Assembly (NCBI GenBank): GCA_000310025.1
Contig: FN649729.1
Coordinates: 4,347,216 to 4,411,215 of the forward strand
Length of the DNA: 64,000 nt
Source of the DNA: Ectocarpus siliculosus
Lineage: Eukaryota; Sar; Phaeophyceae; Ectocarpales; Ectocarpaceae
Direction: 5' to 3'
Part shown: piece after piece, positions 44,538-55,680 of the stretch
Layout of the letters: each line of letters opens with the position of its first letter
How positions within the stretch are numbered: position 1 is the stretch's first letter
The notes under the pieces: generated by a model
What the model was told of the DNA's origin: nothing
Databases searched by the model: none
What the model saw: only the letters and a program-made list of their open reading frames with translations
Made by a program: the position numbers and the translations under genes

Positions 44538-47520
44538 GACTCTGCCGGTGTGTTCAACAATGGTCTGGTTGCTGTCATTAGCAAAGCAGTTGTGCAGGTC
44601 TGTCTCCGCCCGAGTGAGTTTAAGCTTCAGGTGGAAAGCAAGCTCGACATGCAAGGTAGCTGGAGGGACAACCCTGAGCTAGTCTTGGAGATCGTTGGGG
44701 ATGTTGAGTTGGCAAACAGGCAGCGTGGGCAATCGCGTGGTGGCGGTGTTCAGGCTCGTCTAAAACCACCTCAGCAATCGACAATGGCGCGCTGTTGCCT
44801 TGTCTCACCCTCGCTCAGGTTACGCCGCGCTTGTGTTTCTCCATGCTTTTGATACATTGGAGGAGGTTTCTCACCCAAGTGGCCCGAGACGAGCTAGACC
44901 GTGGCGTTCCTGCGGAGGATATGGCTCATGAGCTGATTGGGTTAGTGAGCGGCACATTCAAGGGGGCGCAGCAGCGGTGTGGGCCATGGTGGACAGGCAA
45001 GGAAGGGTACACGATTGTGCGTACGTTCGAGCAGTTGGAGTATTTGCTTTGAGATGGCGTTCATATCTTCACAGACCACTCTTATCTCGTGTGCATTTTG
45101 ACTCGGAGGCATGCGTGTCTTCCATAGCGAAAGCTACGGCTCAGCGCCTCGACCAGTGGTAAGCTGTCTTGGGCAAGTACGGTTCCACCATCAGGCGCAT
45201 TTTTGGTGAGCGCAATTGCCGGGGGGACCTTCTGTCGCGTAGATTTTATGTGGCGTCGGTAAGTGTTTGTGCTACCGCGGTTTACCCACCCATCGAACCT
45301 GATGCCACTATGGCGCCCAAGCAAGCCGTACGTGATGTACAACATTCAGTGCGGAGCAAGCTCGGTGCGCTTGCCAGACCTGCCATGTCATTTTCGACGG
45401 CGGTTGGGTGGGGACGGCCACACTGGATAGTGAGGGGTTGTTTCGCATGGACATGAACGGACGTGACGTGCGTTGGATTCCAGATCAAGCGGATGCTTTG
45501 CACGTGTGACTGATGGTCTGTGCACACATGAAAGAGGCTGGGCATCGCGGTACCCTCGCCAACTTGCAGCGGTTCTCCGAGCGAGTGCTGTTGCTGGTTT
45601 CGGATGAAAGAGCACGTCACCGGTATCGCAGTGCCTGCATTGCATGGGTTCCACTGAAGGTGAAAAGGTGCCTCGTCCGCTTGGGGAGACCGCCCACGGC
45701 ACGTGTTCTGGCTAAAGTTGTTCATTTTGACTATCTCTACGTACGAGCGAGCGGCCTGCAGTGGGAAGATGGCTTGGACGAGGAGGGAGGGTTCGAGTAC
45801 ATTTTGGTCATGATGGACGACATTTCAAACTAGGTTTGGCTCGAGCCCACAGGGGCATGCACAGCCCGCCTGACCGCGCAGCATCTCCTGACGCGATGTA
45901 AGATCTTGGGAGTGCCAAAGGTTTGGGCGCCGAATGGAAGGTGGACTGCCTTGACGAGAGAGAAGGCTTTGCGGCTGAAGGTGAGCGAGTCGTCCAGGCC
46001 CAACGTCAACTGCCCAAGGCAGTTCTCGACAAGGTTAGGGCGAGTCGGAGTAAGCACCGAGCGTCTGCGCGTAGTGGGACTCTACCTGACATTGTTGTGG
46101 GGGACTATGTGCCGGCGGCGCGCAATCGCCTCTACCTGAAATCGTGGTGGGCGACTACGTCCTGGTGGCGCGCGTTAGCCGGCGTGGGTCGACACCGAAA
46201 CTTCTCATGACGCAGACGGGGCCGTGGAGGATTGTTGCCGTCGAGGGACCGCATGTGTACGGAGTCCAGAACATCATGTGAGGTGAAGTTTGGAATGTCC
46301 ACGTCGTGCGCTTACGATTGTACGCCGATGCCGCTCTGGAAATCACGGCCAAGTTGAAGGAGATTTTTCGGCATGCTTTCACGAACGGGAGTTCGAGATA
46401 GCGGCGATCGCGGACGTTGTCTGTGGCGGAAGACGGGCTTGACTTTGATGTGGAGGAAGAATTCGACAAGGGAGAGAACACCTGGGTAGAGCTGTCAAAG
46501 GTTTGGGATGCCAGGCCACAATCGGTTAAATCCGAGCTGTTGCGGCTGGGTCTGCCCAAAAAGTTCGAGGAGCGGACTCCAGAGGCGTATCTGTTGCCTC
46601 GCCGAGCTCGCGTTTCTATTAAAACCGTCTGGCGTTCGGGCGGAGCGTCACCCTGGGGAGACTGCCCTAGGGGTTCAACGGAGGGCATATGACTCCTTTG
46701 TCCATATGCCTTGTAATATGTCAGTCTAAGTTGAGCGAGGACCGTCTTGTTTGCGTATTGATGGCATTTCTCGGCTGACTCGTTCGTATTTGTGTTTCAC
46801 TTGCTTGAGTTGAGTGAGGGCTATCTTGTTAAGTATTGGTAGCTTGTCTTCGCTGGCGTTTTCGTGTGTATTCTTCAGCATGCTCAGCATTGGTTTGGCT
46901 GTGGCGTGCCTGACGCTTGCATGTGTGTGTTGGTAAGTCATTGTCGAGCGCATTGCCTAGTGTTAGGGGTGCCTTGGCTGGTCCGATGTTTGCGTGTGGC
47001 TGAACTGCGTGGAGGCCGCCGTCTGACAACGTGTTGGTGGCATATCTTCGTGGGTTTCGTACGTTTTCAAATTCGCGGCACTGGTTGTTCGACCATCGTG
47101 CGGATCGTAGCAACATGTTTGTTAGTCTTGCTTGGTCTTCCGAGGTAGTTGACCGCCACCCTGGAAGCGCCTCGTAACGGTTTTCAGCGTGACGGTTTTA
47201 GCGTTGGTCCGGGGTTTGTTAATTCTTTCGTCGTATTCCCTGCGCATGGCACACATGTTCATTTCACGGTGTGCTGGTTGTCCACCCACTGCGTGAGTTT
47301 TCTTCTTTTGCGAGCGTGCGGCCTTAGCCAAGTAAGTTTGGTCGTGCGCCATTTGCGTGTTGTAGTCCTTTGTAGCGTCGCGTTTGAATGTGGGAATTCG
47401 ACACTTTGTACTGAGCCGCGGAGCGCGAAGCGAGACCTTTTTTCCCTTCTTCTCCCAGGAGGGAAAAAAAGGCTGTAAATATTGGCCTGAGTTCCGCCGC
47501 GTGTTGCAGGGGCCCAAAAA
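44538..47520 (+). mobile_element. Old chromovirus relic: gag, RNase H, integrase, chromodomain, 3' UTR
   Basis: Diverged Ty3/gypsy fossil on the plus strand. Recognisable parts in order: gag piece (about 44540-44760), RNase H region (about 44850-45240), integrase (about 45330-45840), integrase C-terminus with chromodomain (about 45900-46640), and a 3' UTR-like stretch (to ~47520) similar to 61716-62490. A scrap of F2 LTR end lies at about 46639-46703. It carries many breaks and is clearly older than the copies at 50.6-55 and 58-62 kb. It holds the uninterrupted form of the gag site into which the younger chromovirus inserted elsewhere. Confidence 0.7.
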
Positions 47521-48003
47521 TTAATTTCCGTGACGCATATTTATCGCACCTTTCTGACCAGAACGAGACCTATAGGGCACCGTTTGACGATCTGTTCACT
47601 TCTGCACAAGAAGAAGAATTTCGCGCTCTTCGTCACACCGGCTTGGTCGTGCTTCGGCAACAGATGCCCGTGCTTCACAGGCATATGTGACCCAAAGTCG
47701 TAGGAGATCGCATCCCAGGATGCCCAGGAGTTGTGGAGAGGAAGAATGTCCAAGCTATCGGAGATGGCACACACAGAGAGACACATGCTGTAGAGTTCAA
47801 ACCCCGGGAGGACAACACCACATCAGCAGAAGGTGAACAGCAGGACGCTGATCCGTGACCAGCTATCCATGAAACCCAGGAGGGGCCGGGCCTTTACGAC
47901 CTGTGCGCCGTCGGTATAGTCATGCGCCGGGTGTAACCTGGGGGGTGTATTGATTTTGAGCGGTCCAACCGACTGTGCTGCAAAAACGAACAACACACAA
48001 CAT
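47521..48003. other. Spacer, no gene recognised
   Basis: Nothing with domain or repeat signal. It is the 3' flank of the possible minus-strand exon at 48188-48004. Confidence 0.3.
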
Positions 48004-48188
48004 TTACTTGGCGGGAAACTCGGAAGGCTTGAGACGAATGTGGCGGGCAAGTTGTGAACCTGGCGCAATATTTGCCATCTGTTTTGTCACAATCCTATGT
48101 CTACGCTGCTGGTCGTGCTCCTCGACGGTGTGATGTGTGAAACGCTCGGCGCCAGGTACATGCCGCATGCGTGCCTCTTCCAGATGTC
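48004..48188 (-). CDS. Candidate last exon of an unidentified minus-strand gene
   Basis: After a pyrimidine-rich stretch and CAG acceptor (48189-48191), a frame of 60 codons plus TAA reads as a charged helical-looking protein (ARMRHVPGAERFTHH, VEEHDQQRRHRIVTKQM, ending IRLKPSEFPAK). No family is recognised. An upstream exon with matching phase (one leftover base) was not found in the next 300 bp, after which retrotransposon sequence begins, so the gene may be truncated by that insertion. Confidence 0.3.
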
Positions 48189-48519
48189 CTGATGCGCGTG
48201 TTTGCGTCCGCACAGCAGGAAGACTTCATATTTCTTCTTGGGTGTGTGCATGTGCATCAAGGGAAAAGAAACAACCACATGTAAAGCGCAAAATTTTGAA
48301 CGGGGCCACATACAACCATCGTCGCGCCCGTCGCACACCTGACCTTCTGTGCACGAGTAGCTTCACCACAAACGATTCGATTCACGCTGTGTGTCGGGAT
48401 TCGTGCATATAATCAGCATCGCAGATAAGACTACTGCAAGGTATTGAGTCGCTACCCAGCGGCTCATTACCCCGATTTGTTTAGTATGGGAAGTTAAACA
48501 CGTGCGTTAACTAATGCAA

Positions 48520-49405
48520 TGGAGTGGCAATAGTCCGGGATGATATCGCTGTGTATGGGTGATCGTCATTCACGAACGTCGTTCTCGTTTGTCTTGAGTA
48601 TAACCTAAGTAACCCTAACCCTAACCCTAGGTGCCTACTATCTGAGATCAAGCTGTTTACTGTCTCTCAGGTAGTAATTAGCTTTGGGAGCAACGTGGAC
48701 GCAGCGCACCTGAGTAGCAGTAGTTCACGGTGGGTAGCCGCCCTTTGGATATCTGTATGTCTAAGATGCGGTAGATTAGGGGTTTTGTCTGTCTGGTTGC
48801 CGTGTTCGCAGGAGTGGAGAGAGTGTAGAGACTCGAGTTAAATAACACCCTCGTTTACCATTATCAAAGAGGTGAATCGACCAGCCCCCCGCAGCAATGG
48901 GAGGAGGATTCTGGTCATAGCCTATCTTTGGATATCTGCCTGTCTAAGATATATGGTACTTTGGGGTTTCTATATGTCTGTTTGGTATGCTGGGGACAGA
49001 GAGATAGAATGAAAGAGATAGAGAGAGAGAGACGTGTGTGAAGTTATACACTCTGGTTACCATCACCAAGGTGGTAAATCGACCAGCCCCCCGAGGCCAC
49101 GGGGGGAGGATTTCGGTCCTAGGTCCTGCCTGATTTTAGGCGTGTCTACAGTCATCGATAACTCAGGCTGACCGACCAGGGTCAGTCAGGGTGAAACAAT
49201 TTTTCTCTTGACGGCAGTAGAACAAGCTATTCGTTTGCGTTCCCGCTGCGATAATGAGTTCGAGGCTAGGCTGGGGGACCAGCTGTCCTCACCTCCCGTG
49301 GAGCTGCAAGCCTGATCTGCTGGGGCATCGCACGGCGCAATGGCACAGAGACGCTCCACTGCTGGCAAGGGGGCGCACGGTGGAAACCATGGTTCTGCTG
49401 GGAGA
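48520..49405 (+). mobile_element. Chromovirus F1-like fragment: 3' UTR, LTR, leader, gag start
   Basis: A diverged F1 LTR region (about 48689-49151) with an internal partial duplication is followed by the leader (GTCATCGATAACTCAGG-type) and the start of a gag region near 49340. It then abuts an opposite-strand fragment head-to-head at about 49405. A short telomere-like run sits in its 3' UTR (48605-48628). It is old and partial. Confidence 0.55.
48605..48628 (-). repeat. Interstitial (CCCTAA)n insertion in retrotransposon sequence
   Basis: The sequence CCCTAACCCTAACCCT interrupts a 3' UTR segment that reads CTTGAGTACAACCAGGTGCC in the other copies. On the other strand the unit is TTAGGG, a known telomere repeat type in stramenopiles. 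Confidence 0.6.
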
Positions 49406-49984
49406 GTTCTGTGTGACCTCGAGCAGGCGGCCGTCCGCTACTTTCAGCTTGCCCCGGTTTGGCATGCCCCCCACGACCTGCACATCAAGAAAATCAGCTT
49501 GCAGCCTACTGGCGATACCTGCTGACATGGTGGTGAGCCTCGAGCCAGAATATAGAATCACAAAGGTGTCTATGGGAGTCTTGTCGGCTGCACCAGGCAC
49601 CAACAAGTTCCCTCGGCACCATTTTTCCTGTGAATCAACCACGATACCTTCATAATGGAACCCAGACATACCCCGGGGCTGAAATTCAAAAACGCCGGCA
49701 CGAACGAACCCCTCAGGGCCGAGTTGCGCCCTCATACCGTCGGTCGGCGCTGGAAAGGATGCGGGGGCAGTGGGAGATGACGGAGACGGGTCCGGGGGCA
49801 GAAAAGATGTTGGAGCTGCCTCTCCCTGGGATTCTCCCCCCAAAACATCCTCACCACCGGTATGGCGTTGGTGGAAGTTGGTGGACGATGCCCTCGCCGG
49901 AGCCACGTCCTCCTCCTGGAGAATTCTGCTACTCAGGCGATTGACCGTGAGGGCGCTGATGATGCTGACGGTACCCCTTGCTGT

Positions 49985-50023
<39 letters not shown>

Positions 50024-50610
50024 GGCGGCGGCGGCGGCGGCTGGTATGAACGGGCGTCGCCGGCGACATGAAAATGCCCCCTATGCCCAGAGTGCTAGTG
50101 GCTTTGGCGGGGAATCGCTGCACGGCGCAGGTTTGCATGGCATGGCTAGGCTTTTTGCATGTAGACACGCCTGAAGTCAGGCAGGGCCCAGGACCAGTGT
50201 CCTCCTCCCGTGGCCTCGGGGGGCTGGTGGGTTCACCTCCTTGGTGATCGCAAGCAGAGTGTATTATTACCATGAGACGTCAACAGAGGCCCCCCTGATG
50301 GGCCAACAAGGGGGTACCATTAATATATCCAACTACCATATCTGGGCCCCTAGCAGAGCCCTGTCCACATGCCCTTGAAACACGTAACAAGCTCGGCAGA
50401 CTGAGACGTGCCTGCACCGCCAGCTCCATCAGGCGCGTTTGCTTTTGCGTGTTGCTGAGACGGTTTGTGACGAGCCTGAACGCCGCTACCGCATGATTGT
50501 TCATGCTGTCTGTCTAACAGCTCAACTGTGCGCCACTCGACCGCTACATCCCCAACGATCTCCAAGACTAGCTCAGGGTTGTCCCTCCAGCTACCATGCA
50601 TGTCGAGCTT
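49406..50610 (-). mobile_element. Old chromovirus fragment: gag 3' part and protease, with solo LTR inside
   Basis: Minus-strand Ty3/gypsy fossil: protease-like region (about 49440-49760), CAG/CGG tract (49981-50043), CCHC-flanking gag region, then a further gag piece (50370-50610). It is interrupted by a 210-bp solo LTR at 50160-50369 (recombinant F2/F1 type) with near-matching TGCA/TGCC flanks. It is broken in several places. It ends at the LTR of the younger element at 50611. Confidence 0.6.
50160..50369 (-). mobile_element. Solo LTR, recombinant type
   Basis: 210 bp, TGTGGACAGGGCTCTG to GGCGTGTCTACA on the minus strand, flanked by TGCA (50156-50159) and TGCC (50370-50373), a probable 4-bp target duplication. 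It sits inside the gag of an older chromovirus. Confidence 0.65.
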
Positions 50611-53600
50611 TGTAGACACGCCTGAAGTCAGGCAGGGCCTAGGACCAGTATCCTCCCCCCGTGGCCTCGGGGGGCTGGTCAATTCACCTCCTTGGTGATG
50701 GTAAACACAGTGTATTATTATCGCACACGAGTCTCGTCTCTCTCTCTCCATCTATCTCTCTCTCCTGCCAACATGCCAACCAGACAGATAGAAACCCCAA
50801 TCTACCATATATCTTTGACATGCATACATATCCAACGGCAGCTTCCCACCGTGAACTACTGCTACCCAGGTGCGCTGCGTCCACAATGCCCCCAAAGCTT
50901 ATTACTACCGGAGTAGACACTAATCAGCTTGAACTCAAACAGCAGTAGGCACCTGGTTGTACTCAAGAAGAAAACGACAGTGGTGTTTGTGAATGATAAA
51001 CACCCGTACACGGCGATATCATGCCTGACTAAATCATGCTACACCAATTCGTCAGTCAGCGCAAGTGTTCAACCTCCCATGCAAAAACGTAGAATGCCCC
51101 CATTCAACAGTGAAGGACCTCGACGCTTCAAACGACAAACACACACGTGTCGGACGACCACACAAGATTGGCCGAGTCCGGTAGACACGCGTACAGAGAA
51201 ACTTACGCAATGGATGGATGACCAACACACCGCAAACAACGCGAAATGGGCAAAGTTGCCACACGCAAGGAAAATGATGAAAAAAAACAACCCAAAGGCA
51301 ACGCTGAAAACTGTTACAAGGCACTTCCAGCGTTGAGTTGAAATAGCTCGAAATACCAAACATACAAGGCGTAACGATCGGCACGATCGTTGAACAAGCC
51401 AATGTCGCGAAATTAGACAAACGTACGTAGCTCGCGAAGAAATACCACCAACACGTTGTCATAAGGCGGCCTCCACGCAGTCAATCACATGCAAAAGACA
51501 GGCACCCCACAACATAAATGCGCGGCAAGCTGAAGAATGTGTAGAAACGGTCAGCCAAGAAATGCTATCAATGCTCGACAAGATAGCCCTCACTCAACTC
51601 AAACAAATATATCACAGGGCAATGCCGTATGGTTGCTTCAACTGAGCCCGAACCTTTTTCGGCAGACCCAGCCGCCGCAGCTCGGATTTGACGAACTGCG
51701 GCGCGGCATCCCACACCTTGGACAAGTCTTCCCAGGTGTTCTCTTCCTTGTCGAATCCGACCCACTCTACTTCCACGTCGAACCCAGGGCCATCTTCTGC
51801 CACCGACATGTCCACGATCGCCGCCATCTCGAACTCCCCCTGCGTAAAAGCATGCTGAAAGACCTCCTTCAACTCGGCCGTGATTTCGAGAGCGGCATCG
51901 GCGTAGAACCGCAAACGCGCGACATGGACGTCCCGAACTTCCCCCGACACGATGTTCTGGACTCCGTACACATGCAGTCTCTCGGCGGCGACAATCCTCC
52001 ACGGCCCCGTCCAGGTCATGAGAAGTGTCGGTGTCGAACCACGCCGGCGAACACGCGCCACCAACACGTAGTCCCCCACCACGAAGTCAGGCAGGCTCCC
52101 AACTCGCGCAGACGCCCGGTGCTTACTCCGACTCGCCTGCACCTTGTCGAGAACTTCCTTGTGCAGGTGACGTTGGGCCTCGACGACGTGCTGCACCTTC
52201 AGCCGCAAAGACTTCTCATCCAGGACGTCTACCTTCCATTCGGCGCCTGTCGACGACGCCAAAGTGGAAAGCGCGGTGCGTGGCGCTCTACCAAACATGA
52301 CGTGGTACGGCGTCGAGCCGTATCGTTCGCGGAAAGCGGTGTTCAACGCCCATTGCACAGCTGGTACCAGATCAAGTCAGTCACGAGTACTCCTCCGCTC
52401 TTCCTGAATCATGGCCTTGAGCGTACGAACCACCTCGCGCATCATGCGCTCGCACGTACCGTTAGACCAGGGAGAGTTGGCGACTGAAAATTTCCGGTCA
52501 ACACCGAGTGCAGTCTCAAGGGCAGCCATCAGGTGATTTTTGAAATGGGAAGCGGTATCACTCACCCAAACCTCCGGCACACCCAAGATCTTACACCACA
52601 TCAGGAGATGTTGCGCAGTCAGGCGGGCAGTGCATGCCCCGGTGGGCTCCAGCCAAACCCAATTGGACATGTCGTCCATCATGACCAAAATGTACTTGAA
52701 CTCCGCCTCGTCCAAGCCATCATCCCCCAGCGGGCCACTCGCTCCCACGTAGAGGTAGTCATAATGAACAACTTCGCCAGGGCGCGTGCCATGGACGGTC
52801 TCCCCAAGCGGGCGAGGCACCTTTTCTCCCGCCTTAGAGTCCATGCAATGCAGGCACTGCTTGATGAAGTCAGTGACATGCTCTTCCATCCGAAACCAGC
52901 AACAGTACTCGGACAGGCGCTGCAAGGTGGCGACGGCGCCACGATGCCCGGCTTCTTTCATGTGTGCACAGACCATCAGTCGCACCTGCAACGCACTCGC
53001 CTGATCTGGAATATATAGCACGTCTCGCCCGTTCATGCCCACGCGAAACAATCCCTCGTCATCCAGAGTCACCGTCCCCACCGCCGTCGAAAATTACGTG
53101 GCAGGCCCGGCAAGCGCGCCGAGCTTACTCCGTGCCGCTTGTGGTGCATCACATACTACTTGCTTCGATGGCATGGCGGCATCAGGTTTGCTGGGGGCGT
53201 AAACCGCGGCAGCGCGAACTCACCGACGGCACAGAGACCCACCGCGACAGAAGGTCCCCCAGCAAATGCGCTCACCCGAAATGTGCCTGATGGTGTAATC
53301 GTACTGGACCAAGACAGCTTTCCACTGGTCCAGGCACTGAGCCGTGGTTTTCGCTACGGCAGACACGCAAGCCTCCGGGTCGAAGATGTACGCGAGATTA
53401 CGGTAGTAGGTGAAAATGTGCACGCCATCCCAAAGCAAATACTCCAACCGCTTGAACGTACTCACAATCGCGTACCACCGCTGCTGCGCACCCTTGAAAG
53501 TGCCGCTCAGAAACCCCATCGGTTCATGAGTCATATCCTCAACAGGAACGCCACGATCCAGCTGGTGTTGGGGCACTTGCGTGAGAAAAGCCCCCCAATG

Positions 53601-55110
53601 CTCATCGGATGCATCGGGAAACATGAGAACGGTGCAACCTGGGTGAGGGTGAGACAGAGCAACGGCACGGGCACCAAGGTCTTGCGCGGCAGTCCACGCT
53701 TGGACGAGCGCGGGCGTCCACGCATCCTCAGCGACCGCGCGATTCTCGGCCACGCGCTTCGTCCGGCTCTTGGCACCAACCAAATGCTGCTCCAGAAACA
53801 CGCGAAGCGGCCACACAACCTCCGCCATCCGCGGCAGAGACGTGCGCAGCCAGTTTACCGCCTGCAGGAACTGCATCAGCTCGCGAGCCGTCTCAGGACG
53901 CCGCATTGTAGCCAACCCGCTGAGCCGCTCGGGATCGTGCTCGACCTGACCTTCCGAGTACACCTTCCCGCACCAAGTGATGCTGGTCTCAAAGAATGTG
54001 CACTTGTGGGCGGCCACGTAAAGGCCAGCCCCCTCCAGACGATCCATAATCAAGTCAAGGGTGTCAAGCAAGTCGTCTTCATCCATTCCCCAATACACGA
54101 CATCGTCTACCCAGACGAAGTAATTCAGCCCGTCCAAGATGCGCGTAAGGGTGGGCTGGAAATAAGACGTGGCGTTCAAAATACCTTGCGGTACCCTCTT
54201 GGGCGTGTAGAGGCCGCCCGGCGTAGCAATCGTGAAAATTTCCTGCGCCTCCGGAGCCAACAGGCACTGCCAATACCCTTGCAAGAGGTCCAAGCTCCCA
54301 TAGAACTTGGCCGCACTGAGCTGAGACATACTGGCTTCAGGGTTCGGCATCACACCAGTCACGTTCTCTACTTGCTTGTTTGCCGTACGAAAGTCACTCA
54401 CCAGCCGGTATCCCCCTTTTTTCGGAGTCGCCATCGCGGCGCTGGCCCACACGGCCTGCATGTTGAGAAACACCAACCCCAACGCCACCAGGGACGCCAT
54501 GCACCCCGCCAGCCACGCGGTCTTGATCGGGTTGTACACCCGCGGTCGTGATTTATTTAACCGGTCGCTCTCCGGGCTCAAGGGTGACCCGTAGAGGCTC
54601 GACGTTCGCGGGAGGGTCACCATGGCGTAATCCACGGCAGAACGCATTCCAGCGCTTGCTGATGATGCCTCGCAGACGCCCTACATGCGGTTCCTCCAAG
54701 CAAGCGACAGCAGCGGAAGAGACAGCGCTGTCCAACGATGCAGACCGCGGCGATGCCTCCTCCTCCGGGCTCATGTCCATGTCGGGGCCTCGCGCCACCA
54801 AACGCTCCACCGCGGGATCCGGCTCGACCTGCTCCGGACCCTCGCGCTGCTGCAGTGCATCGACAGCCAGCGTAACTCGGCGGCATTGTTTGTACGTCGA
54901 GGTCTCAACACCCGCGACGCTAGCGCGCGAACGCGGACTGGTCCCCAAGCTCTCGTACACATCGATACCCAACGCCTTCAGCGTCGGGTTGCCAAGAATG
55001 ACCACCTCATCATTGCCAGGCATGACCGCAAACGAGGCTCTTTGCAATCGGCACGGGACTCCGACCAGTCCGACGACAGAGCCTTCCACAGACAATGATC
55101 GCGTTCGTCA
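50611..55110 (-). mobile_element. Chromodomain Ty3/gypsy retrotransposon, 5' part missing
   Basis: Minus-strand element with recognisable pol. Parts in element order: protease C-terminus (about 55095-54800, VVILGNPTLKALGID), reverse transcriptase (about 54550-53900, GYRLVSDFRTANK and YFVWVDDVVYWG), RNase H (about 53750-53230, LMFPDASDEHWGAF), integrase (about 53081-52377, zinc-binding H/C region and core), integrase C-terminus plus chromodomain (about 52358-51612, VEVEWVGFDKEENTWEDL), 3' UTR, and LTR 50611-50885 (275 bp). gag and the 5' LTR are absent at this locus. It has few breaks and is young; its 3' half is nearly identical to that of 58279-62766. Confidence 0.85.
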
Positions 55111-55680
55111 TTGATTTACTGTAGTCGCGGTTCGCCCCGCGAGTTGCTTTGCTCCCGTCGGGTTCAGACGGTGTGGTACTGCACCGCAGAGCCGATTGGC
55201 ATCTGGCAAAAGAAACAAAAAAACAGTCTATCCAGATGTTTCCGCCGTCCTGCGATTCCTCTTTGCTGAGTGACAGGTGTGTCCGTAGGTGTTCGTGGAC
55301 CGGGCTCTGCTAGGGGCCCAGATATGGTAGTTGGAGATGTGTGAAAAAAGAAGACACGCTCATAGAAGACGCTCATACATCTCTCACCTTCGTAGCTGAG
55401 TACAGTTCGTGCGTAGACCGTTTCGTCGGGGCCGGGTATCGGCGCGGAATCATAACTTCATCTGCCCCTCAATCCAGGCGATTTCCTTCTCTTCTTGTCC
55501 GGTGATCGACAAGTAGTGTACAGCTTGCTGGACACCTACAGTTCAATGCTGATAATTACCACGATTACGTCCCTCATAGGAAAACACGGCATCAACCCCA
55601 ACACATGTTAGCATGAGTTAAAAAGGCATGCGATAGACATCATATCGGGAAACAACGTTCAATGTAACGGGTCATCATTG
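55111..55680. other. Spacer with an LTR scrap
   Basis: Mostly featureless. About 55292-55341 matches the start of an F2 LTR (GGGCTCTGCTAGGGGCCCAG). A short AAGACGCTCATA tandem follows at ~55350-55380. Confidence 0.4.

Noticed and set aside
51537-52487. 316-aa plus-strand frame, and its mirror at 60840-61790
   Set aside because: Antisense shadow of the integrase/chromodomain region; present twice only because the element is present twice.
53139-54551. 470-aa plus-strand frame
   Set aside because: Antisense shadow of the reverse transcriptase/RNase H region on the minus strand.
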